Shown: positions 1-5,512 of the stretch, piece after piece | Numbering within the stretch: position 1 is the stretch's first letter | Layout: each line of letters opens with the position of its first letter | DNA from: QHVT01 sp036387915 | GTDB taxonomy: Bacteria; Acidobacteriota; Thermoanaerobaculia; Gp7-AA8 | Reading direction: 5' to 3' | NCBI GenBank assembly: GCA_036387915.1 | Contig: DASVSV010000426.1 | Coordinates: forward strand, 1 to 6,144 | DNA length: 6,144 nt | Program-made: the position numbers and the translations under genes | The notes under the pieces: generated by a model | The model's input: the letters and a program-made list of their open reading frames with translations, nothing else | What the model was told of the DNA's origin: nothing | The model's database searches: none

Positions 1-2186
1 ACGTCATCCTCGACCGGGCCCTGCCTCATCTGGCCGACGGGCTGAAGCCGGTCCAGCGGCGGATCATCTATGCGATGTCGGAGCTCGGGCTCGGCCCGAA
101 CTCGAAGCCGAAGAAATCGGCGCGCACGGTAGGCGACGTCATCGGCAAGTTCCATCCGCACGGTGACTCGGCCTGCTACGAGGCCATGGTGCTGATGGCC
201 CAGCCGTTTTCCATGCGCTATCCATTGGTGGAAGGGCAGGGGAACTGGGGCTCGCCGGACGACCCGAAATCGTTCGCGGCCATGCGATACACGGAGGCCA
301 AGCTCGCACGATTCGCGCAGTCGCTGCTGTCGGAGCTCGAGCAGGGCACCGTGGACTGGGGGCAGAACTTCGACGGCACGATGAAGGAGCCGCGGCTCCT
401 CCCGTCCCGCCTTCCGCACGTGCTGCTGAACGGCGCGTCGGGGATTGCGGTCGGCATGGCCACGGACATCCCGTCGCACAACCTGCGCGAAGTCGTAAAC
501 GCGTGCATCGAGCTGCTCGACAATCCCGAGGCTACGATCGCGCAGCTCACGAAACACATCAAGGGACCGGACTTTCCGACGAAGGCGGAGATCATCACGC
601 CGGCCGCGGAGATCCGGGAGATCTACAAGACGGGGAACGGCGGCGTGCGTCAGCGCGCGAAGTGGGAGATCGAAGAGGGCTCGATCGTCATCACCGACCT
701 GCCGTTCATGGTCTCGGGAAACAAAGTGCAGCAGCAGATCGCGCAGCAGATGAACGCGAAGAAGCTGCCGATGATCGAAGACTTCCGCGACGAGTCGGAC
801 CAGGAGAGTCCGACGCGGCTGGTGCTCGTGCCGCGCTCGAACCGGGTCGACCTGAACGAGGTCATGACGCACCTCTTCGCGACGACGGACCTCGAGCGCA
901 GCTACCGCGTGAACATGAACATGATCGGCCTGGACGGCCGGCCGCGCCTCTACAACCTGCGCGACCTGCTGAGCGAATGGCTGGAGTTCCGCATCGACAC
1001 GGTGCGGCGCCGCCTGCAGCACCGCTACGACCACGTCAACGCGCGGCTGCACCTGCTCGACGGCCTGATGATCGCGTACCTCAACGTCGACGAGGTGATC
1101 CGCATCATCCGCCGCGAGGACGAGCCGAAGCCGGCCCTGATCGCGCGGTTCGGCCTCTCGGACGTGCAGGCGGATTACATCCTCGAGCTCAAGCTGCGCT
1201 TCCTCAACAAGCTCGAGGAGATGCAGATCCGCGGCGAGCAGAAGAAGCTGCAGGACGAGCGCTCCGAGCTGGAAAAAGTCCTCGGCTCGAAGGCGCGGCT
1301 GCGCAAGCAGGTGCGCGACGAGCTGCTGCGCGACATGGAGGAGTTCGGCGACAAGCGCCGCTCGCCGATCGTCGAGCGCGAGGCCGCGAAGGCGCTCGAC
1401 CCGACCGCGCTGATCCCGTCCGAGCAGGTCACGGTCGTGCTCTCCGAGCGCGGCTGGGTCCGCGCCGGCAAGGGACACGATCTCGATCCGACGGCGCTGC
1501 AGTACAAGTCGGGCGATCAGTTTCTGCACGCGGCGAAGGGACGCAGCAATCAGCTGGCGGTCTTCCTCGACTCGACCGGCCGCACCTACGCGCTGCCGGC
1601 GCACGAGCTGCCGTCGGCGAAGAGTCACGGCGAGCCGCTGACGTCGTCGCTCGCGCCCCCGGGCGGCGCGACGTTCGTCGGCGTGATGATGGGCGATCCG
1701 GACGATCTCTGGCTGCTCACGACCGACGACGGCTACGGCTTCATCGCGCGGCTGGAGGACATGATCACGGATCGCAAGGCCGGCAAGTCGGTGGTGAACG
1801 CGGCCGACAACGCGAAGGTGCTGCGCCCGCAGCGCGTGCACGATTACGATACGGACCTCATCGCCGCCGCGTCGACGGAAGGGAAGCTACTCGTGTTCGA
1901 GGCGGCCGAGCTCCCGCCGCTCGCGCGCGGCAAGGGCGTGCAGACCATCAAGCTGCATCGCACCCCCATCGCGCCGGAACGCGTGGTGGCGACAGCGGTC
2001 GTGCCGAAGGGCGGCACGCTGATCGTCACGGCCGGCAAGCGTTTCACCAGTCTGAAGAACAACGACCTCGAGGAGTACGTCGGCAAACGCGCACAGCGCG
2101 GCCTCAAACTGCCCCGCGGCTTCCAGACCGTGTCGCTCATCCGGGCGTGGACGGAGCGGGATCGCGACGGGGACGTGGTGAACTAG
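1..2186 (+). CDS. parC: DNA topoisomerase IV subunit A (5' end outside window)
   Basis: This is the DNA-cleaving subunit of topoisomerase IV, which with ParE unlinks replicated chromosomes and relaxes supercoils in the cytoplasm. The reading frame is already open at base 3 and shows 727 residues. By alignment from memory with E. coli ParC (752 residues) about 24 N-terminal residues are missing. The winged-helix block includes GKFHPHGDSACYEAM, and the catalytic tyrosine lies in FAAMRYTE at visible residue 96 (bases 288-290, E. coli Tyr120). The breakage-reunion core, the coiled-coil tower (about 300-470) and a short C-terminal beta-propeller follow. ParC is favoured over GyrA by the ParC-like wording throughout (SARTVGDVIGK, ATTDLERSYRVNMNMIGLDGR) and by the lack of a clear GyrA box (QRRGGKG). 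The quinolone-determining positions are wild type: Ser at 168-170 (Ser80) and Glu at 180-182 (Glu84). The stop is TAG at 2184. parE may lie upstream but is not visible. Confidence 0.96.
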   Translation, partial: VILDRALPHLADGLKPVQRRIIYAMSELGLGPNSKPKKSARTVGDVIGKFHPHGDSACYEAMVLMAQPFSMRYPLVEGQGNWGSPDDPKSFAAMRYTEAKLARFAQSLLSELEQGTVDWGQNFDGTMKEPRLLPSRLPHVLLNGASGIAVGMATDIPSHNLREVVNACIELLDNPEATIAQLTKHIKGPDFPTKAEIITPAAEIREIYKTGNGGVRQRAKWEIEEGSIVITDLPFMVSGNKVQQQIAQQMNAKKLPMIEDFRDESDQESPTRLVLVPRSNRVDLNEVMTHLFATTDLERSYRVNMNMIGLDGRPRLYNLRDLLSEWLEFRIDTVRRRLQHRYDHVNARLHLLDGLMIAYLNVDEVIRIIRREDEPKPALIARFGLSDVQADYILELKLRFLNKLEEMQIRGEQKKLQDERSELEKVLGSKARLRKQVRDELLRDMEEFGDKRRSPIVEREAAKALDPTALIPSEQVTVVLSERGWVRAGKGHDLDPTALQYKSGDQFLHAAKGRSNQLAVFLDSTGRTYALPAHELPSAKSHGEPLTSSLAPPGGATFVGVMMGDPDDLWLLTTDDGYGFIARLEDMITDRKAGKSVVNAADNAKVLRPQRVHDYDTDLIAAASTEGKLLVFEAAELPPLARGKGVQTIKLHRTPIAPERVVATAVVPKGGTLIVTAGKRFTSLKNNDLEEYVGKRAQRGLKLPRGFQTVSLIRAWTERDRDGDVVN

Positions 2187-2195
2187 CGGCGTCGG

Positions 2196-2320
2196 AGTCT
2201 CACAGTCGCAGAGTCTCACAGGCTCACAGTCTCAGAGTCTCAGAGGAGAACGGCGTGGGGCTGTGAGACTTTGAGACTATGAACCTGTGAGACTTTGAGC
2301 CTGCGAGGCTGTGAGCCTCC
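2196..2320. repeat. Inverted array of degenerate 8-bp tandem repeats (possible hairpin/terminator after parC)
   Basis: Ten bases after the parC stop the sequence becomes low-complexity. The left arm, 2196-2243, is six phased octamers with consensus AGTCTCAC/G. The right arm, 2261-2316, is seven phased octamers of the opposite strand (consensus CTKTGAGA, a rotation of GTGAGACT). They are separated by 17 nt (2244-2260). The arms are imperfect complements along nearly their whole length, so the DNA could extrude a cruciform and the RNA could form a stem of roughly 50 bp. There is no clear T-tract after it, so a classical intrinsic terminator is not shown. The placement still suits 3'-end formation or mRNA protection for parC. 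Reading frames through the array give peptides repeating Ser-Gln-Ser-His-Ser-Leu and are not real genes. It is not CRISPR, because the units are 8 nt with no spacers. Confidence 0.85.
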
Positions 2321-2477
2321 CAAACCGTCCAGACTCCGAACACTTCCCGTCAATTGGACGCGTGCTCGTCCCGCGCACCGCGCGTAACTCGCGTGAATGC
2401 AACGAGTCGCGGAATGGACTGGTCTGGCAATCATCGTGGAGTATCCCTCCGGCACGAGAGAGAGAGGGAGCACCCCA
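2321..2477. other. Non-coding leader region upstream of the response regulator
   Basis: This is the rest of the 291-nt spacer between parC and the receiver gene. I see no convincing gene. It holds a small imperfect inverted repeat (ACTCG at 2387-2391 against CGAGT at 2403-2407, both flanked by CGCG). A GTATCCC element at 2441-2447 could be a weak -10 box (TATCCC), but no good -35 box lies at the right distance. A purine-rich stretch ending in GGGAG at 2466-2470 sits 7 nt before the ATG at 2478 and is the likely ribosome binding site. The receiver gene probably has its own promoter here, because the repeat array separates it from parC. Confidence 0.5.
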
Positions 2478-2861
2478 ATGTCCAACACGATTCTGATTGC
2501 GGAAGACGAGCGGCGGCAATGTGCGGAGCTGGTGAGCCAGCTCGCGGCGATGGGGCGGAATGAGATCAGCGTGGCCACGACCGCGCACGAGGCCATTCGA
2601 CTGGCCGTGCAACTGCGTCCGAGCGTGGTCATCCTCGACGGCCTGCTGCCGGGGATGCACGGCTTCGAAGTGGCCCGCTTCATCCGCAGCGTCGACAGCG
2701 ACTACCAGCCGCGCATCATCCTGACGACAGCCATCTACAAGAACATCCGCTACCGTAACGAGGCCAGGCTGAAGTACGGCGTTGACGCGTACCTGGTGAA
2801 GCCGGTGACGCCGGAGGCGCTGTTCGAGGCGCTGGAGGCGCCGGTGGGGGCGGCGGCGTAG
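2478..2861 (+). CDS. Stand-alone receiver-domain response regulator
   Basis: This is a single-domain CheY-like protein of 127 residues with no output domain. It should accept a phosphoryl group from a histidine kinase or phosphotransfer protein and act by protein contact in the cytoplasm. The receiver signature is complete: acidic pocket E9/D10, phospho-acceptor D54 in VVILDGLLPGMHGFEV, the switch hydroxyl at T83 or T84, and K108-P109 in YLVKPV. The stretch from T83 to K108 is about 25 residues, slightly longer than in CheY (22), through an insert-like IYKNIRYRNEARLKYG. The ATG at 2478 was chosen because GGGAG lies 7 nt upstream and the protein then starts directly at beta-1 (NTILIAEDE). An in-frame ATG at 2397 would add 27 residues with no receiver homology. 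No kinase is adjacent, so the partner is unknown. The gene converges on the FRG gene. Confidence 0.92.
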   Translation: MSNTILIAEDERRQCAELVSQLAAMGRNEISVATTAHEAIRLAVQLRPSVVILDGLLPGMHGFEVARFIRSVDSDYQPRIILTTAIYKNIRYRNEARLKYGVDAYLVKPVTPEALFEALEAPVGAAA

Positions 2862-2884
2862 AACGCGGAACGCCGCCGGTCTTA

Positions 2885-2923
2885 CAGTCCCCTCTCCCCG
2901 CGAGGAGCGGGGAGAGGGGACTG
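2885..2923. terminator. Perfect 17-bp GC-rich hairpin at a convergent gene junction
   Basis: Bases 2885-2901 (CAGTCCCCTCTCCCCGC) are exactly complementary to 2907-2923, leaving a 5-nt loop, GAGGA. The hairpin starts 24 nt after the receiver gene's stop and lies 98 nt beyond the FRG stop on the other strand, where two genes converge. A bidirectional terminator or RNA-stabilising element is the natural reading. There is no U-tract on either side, so if it terminates transcription it is not by the textbook intrinsic mechanism. Palindromes built on CCCTCTCCCC/GGGGAGAGGG are common dispersed intergenic elements in GC-rich bacteria, so it may also be one copy of a REP-like family. Confidence 0.7.
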
Positions 2924-3020
2924 GGATATGCCAGCGCGTTCGCTCATCGAGCGCGACTCGTGCAGCCCGCCGGAGGCCTCTCGTCGTCTCCGTTCCGTGG
3001 CTCCGATGCGAGCATCCTGC
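2924..3020. other. Non-coding tail between the hairpin and the FRG gene stop
   Basis: The 97 nt beyond the hairpin carry no gene that I can support. A short stem, CGCTC (2941-2945) with GAGCG (2949-2953), is the only structure noticed and is weak. Long open frames crossing this stretch on the plus strand run antisense through the FRG gene and show only composition-driven runs. Confidence 0.5.
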
Positions 3021-3815
3021 TCAGCTTCGCTTCGCGAAGTAGCGTTTCAGCCACTGGGAGAGGCCGTCGAGGCCGGGGAAGAGGACCCGTTCGGTGATGT
3101 TGGCCTGGTCGAGCTTGTCGCGCACTTCCCACTTCAGCGCGGCGGGGATGATGATGCGGCGGTAGGTGGCCTCGCGTTGTTCGAGCAGGGACTGCAGGCG
3201 CACGGTGGGACTGGAGGGGAGGGAGAAGAGCGCGAACTGGTTGACGATGCGCTCGTCGAGCGACGGCGGCTCGAAGAAGAGCAGGAAGTCATTCTCCGCC
3301 AGCGCGTCGAACTGCTCGAGCGAGGTGGCCACGCTGCTCAGCAGCTCGGTAGTAAAGATGTTGACGTCTTCGCGCTCGATGATCCGGCAGAGCGACGCCG
3401 GCAGGAGCTGGTTCGTCTTGCGATAGTCGACGCACCAGATCGTGGCGTCCTCGTCGAAGTGGCGGAAGTCGTGCGTCGCGAAGTGCATGGCCACGTACGG
3501 CGAATACGTCCAGTCGAGGATGCGCGTCGGCAGCCCGTGATGCTTGGCCAGCGACAGCCAGTTCCAGACCGAGTCGCCATGCACCGCGCTGCGCAGCGCG
3601 TACTTGCGGAAGCTGGTCAGGAGATGGCGCTCCTTCTCCTCGAAGCCGCCGGTCTGCAGCGAGGTCTCCAGTCCGTGCGAGGCGCGGGGCGTGCCGCGGA
3701 ACACGTAATTCGAGCGGTGCCGCTGCAGCGACTCCTGCCACGACGAGTCGAAAACCGCCTCCTGCAGTTCGCTCCAGCTGTTGACGCGCAGTTCCACCGC
3801 TGCGGCTGGCTGCAA
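3021..3815 (-). CDS. FRG-domain protein of unknown function
   Basis: This 264-residue protein has an FRG domain, a family named for a conserved Phe-Arg-Gly, here in YVFRGTPRASHGLETSL (F39-R40-G41). The second hallmark block is LAKHHGLPTRILDWTYSPYV at about residues 89-108. The domain covers most of the first two-thirds, and the remainder is a mixed helical tail. There is no signal peptide or membrane segment, so it is probably cytoplasmic. The biochemical activity of FRG proteins is not established to my knowledge. They occur in chromosomal, phage and mobile contexts and are often suspected of defence or toxin roles, but nothing beside this copy supports that. The start is uncertain. TTG at 3815 gives the longest usable frame; GTG at 3797 (residue 7) is an alternative; the frame closes upstream at 3843-3845. 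Neither start has a clear Shine-Dalgarno sequence. The gene diverges from the FHA-GGDEF gene and converges on the receiver gene. Confidence 0.85.
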   Translation of the reverse strand: MQPAAAVELRVNSWSELQEAVFDSSWQESLQRHRSNYVFRGTPRASHGLETSLQTGGFEEKERHLLTSFRKYALRSAVHGDSVWNWLSLAKHHGLPTRILDWTYSPYVAMHFATHDFRHFDEDATIWCVDYRKTNQLLPASLCRIIEREDVNIFTTELLSSVATSLEQFDALAENDFLLFFEPPSLDERIVNQFALFSLPSSPTVRLQSLLEQREATYRRIIIPAALKWEVRDKLDQANITERVLFPGLDGLSQWLKRYFAKRS

Positions 3816-3831
3816 GCCGCATGCGCAGGAG

Positions 3832-3847
3832 TGTGATCTGCGTCACG
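3832..3847. promoter_or_regulatory. Candidate CRP/FNR-family operator in a divergent promoter
   Basis: TGTGATCTGCGTCACG matches the CRP consensus TGTGA-N6-TCACA at nine of ten defined positions. It also keeps the preferred inner CT of the left half (TGTGATCT). It lies in the 66-bp region between two divergent starts, centred at 3839.5: about 42 bp before the ATG of the diguanylate cyclase and 24 bp before the TTG of the FRG gene. A regulator of the CRP superfamily could therefore act on either or both genes. The identity of the regulator is unknown, and one close match can arise by chance. Confidence 0.45.
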
Positions 3848-3856
3848 TTGAGTCCG

Positions 3857-3862
3857 TATTAA
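3857..3862 (+). promoter_or_regulatory. Possible -10 element for the FHA-GGDEF gene
   Basis: TATTAA is the most AT-rich hexamer in an otherwise GC-rich divergent region and matches TATAAT at four of six positions. A start site near 3869 would give a leader of only about 13 nt before the ATG at 3882, without a good Shine-Dalgarno sequence. No clear -35 box is seen 17 nt upstream, where the CRP-like site overlaps, which would suit an activator-dependent promoter. The same AT-rich block could serve the opposite strand. Confidence 0.3.
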
Positions 3863-3881
3863 ACTGTCCCGTACACGAGTC

Positions 3882-4820
3882 ATGCTGGAACGTCTGCGTA
3901 ACGCGATCCGCCCCGGTCCGGAGGAGAAGTCGATTCTCCGCAAGACGACCGAAGTGCGTCTCGACAACGACGACCCGCGCGGCGTCGTCGAGCGCGCGCA
4001 GCAGCACGAGCCGGCGCTGATCATGCTCGAGGGCGATCTGCCCGGGCAGGTCTTCCGCCTCCGCGCGGGGCGGCAGATCATCGGACGGCGTCCGGAGTGC
4101 GACATCCGCGTCCGCGAGCGCGCGGTCAGCGGCGTGCACGCGGAAGTGATCCGCATGCGCGACACGGTCACGATCAACGACCTGGCCAGCACGAACGGCA
4201 CGCTGCTGAACGGACTGCGCATCCGCACGCCGATGCCGCTGGTGCAGGGCAACCTGCTCAAGCTCGGCAACTGCGTCTTCAAGTACGTCGACTCGCTGCT
4301 CGAGGTCGAGTTCACCGAGGGGCTGCATGCGCGGGGCATCACGGACCAGTTGACGGGGGCGTTCAACCACTCCTACCTCGTCGCCAGACTGGGATTCGCC
4401 ATCGACACGGCCACGCCGACGCGGCCGGTGAGCATCGTCGCGTTCGACTTCGACAACTTCAAGCAGATCAACGACCAGTACGGTCACGCCGCGGGCGACC
4501 ACGTCCTGCGCGCGAGCTCGGCGCTGATCATGGACGCCTTCGTGCGGCCGACCGATCTCTTCGCGCGCATGGGCGGCGAGGAGTTCGCGATCGTGCTGCC
4601 GGAGACGCCGCTGGAGAAGGCCATCGAGATCGCGGAACAGGTGCGCGCCACGCTGGAAGGGCGCACCTTCGTCTACGACGGCGACGAGATCCGCCTGACG
4701 TCGTCGTTCGGCGTCTGCGCCGCGGAGACCGCGGTCGAACAGCCGGAGTTCCTGCTGCTGCGCGCCGACGAGCTGTTGTACCGCTCGAAGCGCGAAGGAC
4801 GAAACCGGGTCTCGGCCTGA
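3882..4820 (+). CDS. FHA-GGDEF diguanylate cyclase
   Basis: This 312-residue cytoplasmic signalling protein has an N-terminal tail (1-44), an FHA domain (about 45-137) and a GGDEF domain (about 150-312). The FHA domain shows the phosphothreonine-binding residues G68-R69, S83-x-x-H86 and T104-N105-G106, with N110. The cyclase domain shows DFDNFKQINDQYGHAAGD (189-206) with metal-binding Asp, and an intact GGEEF at 231-235. R222-P-T-D225 sits exactly five residues before GGEEF, so the RxxD product-inhibition site is present. It should make cyclic-di-GMP from two GTP and be feedback-inhibited. Threonine-phosphorylated peptide binding by the FHA part probably controls it, as described for Bdellovibrio DgcB. 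The tail carries T22-T23 (bases 3945-3950) in a setting like the GarA/OdhI phospho-switch. The start is the ATG at 3882; the frame closes upstream at 3849-3851, and CTG at 3864 is a less likely start. Confidence 0.95.
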   Translation: MLERLRNAIRPGPEEKSILRKTTEVRLDNDDPRGVVERAQQHEPALIMLEGDLPGQVFRLRAGRQIIGRRPECDIRVRERAVSGVHAEVIRMRDTVTINDLASTNGTLLNGLRIRTPMPLVQGNLLKLGNCVFKYVDSLLEVEFTEGLHARGITDQLTGAFNHSYLVARLGFAIDTATPTRPVSIVAFDFDNFKQINDQYGHAAGDHVLRASSALIMDAFVRPTDLFARMGGEEFAIVLPETPLEKAIEIAEQVRATLEGRTFVYDGDEIRLTSSFGVCAAETAVEQPEFLLLRADELLYRSKREGRNRVSA

Positions 4821-4827
4821 TCGTCAG

Positions 4828-4961
4828 GCATGAGGATGAGGTATGAGGGATGAGGTATGAGGGACGCCAGCGCCGCACTCATGCCTCATGCCTCATGCCT
4901 CATCCCTCGTCCCTCGTCCCTCATGCCTCATCCCTCGTACCTCATACCTCGTCGTTCATCG
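4828..4961. repeat. Inverted array of degenerate 7-bp tandem repeats
   Basis: Eight bases after the cyclase stop, a left arm of heptamers GNATGAG runs from 4828 to 4861 (five units, one shortened to six bases). After a 16-nt non-repeat centre (4862-4877), the right arm, 4878-4961, holds twelve phased heptamers of the opposite strand. Its consensus is CTCRTNC: CTCATGC three times, then CTCATCC, CTCGTCC and others, with the last two units decayed. The arms are complementary, and A/G changes in CTCRT keep pairing in RNA through G-U wobble. The array fills most of the 165-nt spacer and runs to about 10 nt before the putative -10 box of the peroxiredoxin gene. Frames through it encode a Pro-His-x-Ser-x-Leu-Ile repeat peptide that is not a real gene. 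Hairpin, terminator and slippage-prone repeat are all possible roles. Confidence 0.87.
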
Positions 4962-4970
4962 CTCCCGGTG

Positions 4971-4976
4971 TATCCT
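4971..4976 (+). promoter_or_regulatory. Possible -10 element of the peroxiredoxin operon
   Basis: TATCCT lies 9 nt before the ATG at 4986 and matches TATAAT at four of six positions. A start site near 4983 would make the mRNA nearly leaderless, which fits the absence of a Shine-Dalgarno sequence before this ATG. The expected -35 position (about 4948-4953) falls in the last repeats of the heptamer array and shows no consensus. Confidence 0.3.
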
Positions 4977-4985
4977 GACCGGACC

Positions 4986-5507
4986 ATGAAGAAGCTCGTC
5001 GCCCTGGTCATCATCCTGCTGTTCGCCCTCGTCGCGGTGGCCGCGGAGTTCCCTCCGGTCGGCAAAGCCGCTCCCAACTTCACGCTGCGGAGCGAGCAGG
5101 GGAAAAAGACGTCGCTGAAGAGTTTTCGCGGCAAGTGGGTGGTGCTCTACTTCTATCCGAAGGATTTCACCGGCGGCTGCACGCTGCAGGCGCAGAATTT
5201 CCAGCGCGATCTCGCCAAATACAAGGCCAAGAACGCGGCCATCGTCGGCGTGAGCGTCGACAGCGCCAAATCACACAAGGAGTTCTGTGCGAAGGAAGGG
5301 CTGCAGTTTCGACTGCTCTCCGATCCGGCGGGCAAGGTCTCGACCGCGTACGCGTCGACGATGGAGTACAAGGGCGCCAAGCTCTCCGCGCGTAACACCT
5401 TCCTGATCGACCCGCAGGGAAAGCTCGTCCGCGTCTTCCCCTCGGTCAAGCCGGCCGGCCACAGCGACGAAGTGCTGGCCGCGCTCGAGGAACTGCAGAA
5501 GAAGTAG
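4986..5507 (+). CDS. Exported peroxiredoxin of the PrxQ/Bcp type
   Basis: This 173-residue thiol peroxidase should reduce hydrogen peroxide and organic hydroperoxides in the cell envelope. A typical Sec signal peptide (MKK, then a hydrophobic stretch to about residue 18, with AVAA at 17-20) precedes a mature part of about 153 residues, the usual PrxQ/Bcp size. The active site reads YFYPKDFTGGCTLQAQNF: T62 and peroxidatic C65, with the conserved arginine R136 in ARNTFLID. The resolving cysteine of classic Bcp, five residues after the first, is replaced by Q70. A second cysteine at C101 (HKEFCAKEG) is 36 residues downstream, the spacing of PrxQ enzymes that place the resolving cysteine in helix alpha-3. 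The ATG at 4986 gives the signal peptide directly; longer in-frame starts only translate the upstream repeats. It heads a likely three-gene operon. Confidence 0.92.
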   Translation: MKKLVALVIILLFALVAVAAEFPPVGKAAPNFTLRSEQGKKTSLKSFRGKWVVLYFYPKDFTGGCTLQAQNFQRDLAKYKAKNAAIVGVSVDSAKSHKEFCAKEGLQFRLLSDPAGKVSTAYASTMEYKGAKLSARNTFLIDPQGKLVRVFPSVKPAGHSDEVLAALEELQKK

Positions 5508-5512
5508 GCGCG

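Noticed and set aside
168..182. Quinolone-resistance substitutions in ParC
   Set aside because: Both key positions (E. coli Ser80 and Glu84) are the susceptible-type residues.
503..2266. A 587-codon plus-strand frame overlapping parC
   Set aside because: It lies in another frame of parC and its product is an Arg/Ala/Gly-rich composition artefact. The parC frame has clear homology throughout.
2196..2320. CRISPR array
   Set aside because: The units are 8 nt, contiguous and in two orientations. There are no 25-40-nt repeats or unique spacers, and the same reasoning applies to 4828-4961.
2378..2412. Possible riboswitch or attenuator from the ACTCG/CGAGT inverted repeat
   Set aside because: The stem is only 5 bp with an 11-nt loop and a bulge, common by chance in GC-rich DNA, and no known riboswitch motif is visible.
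2415..2440. Sigma-54 promoter before the receiver gene (TGGCA near 2425)
   Set aside because: No GC-centred -12 element (TTGC-like) lies at the required spacing.
2397..2477. N-terminal extension of the receiver protein from the ATG at 2397
   Set aside because: The extra 27 residues have no receiver homology, and a good ribosome site precedes the ATG at 2478.
2928..3836. A 302-codon plus-strand frame antisense to the FRG gene
   Set aside because: It is rich in Glu/Arg/Val repeats typical of antisense GC-rich frames and has no recognisable domain, while the opposite strand encodes a clear FRG protein.
4857..4985. N-terminal extension of the peroxiredoxin
   Set aside because: It only translates the heptamer array and would bury the clear signal peptide inside the protein.
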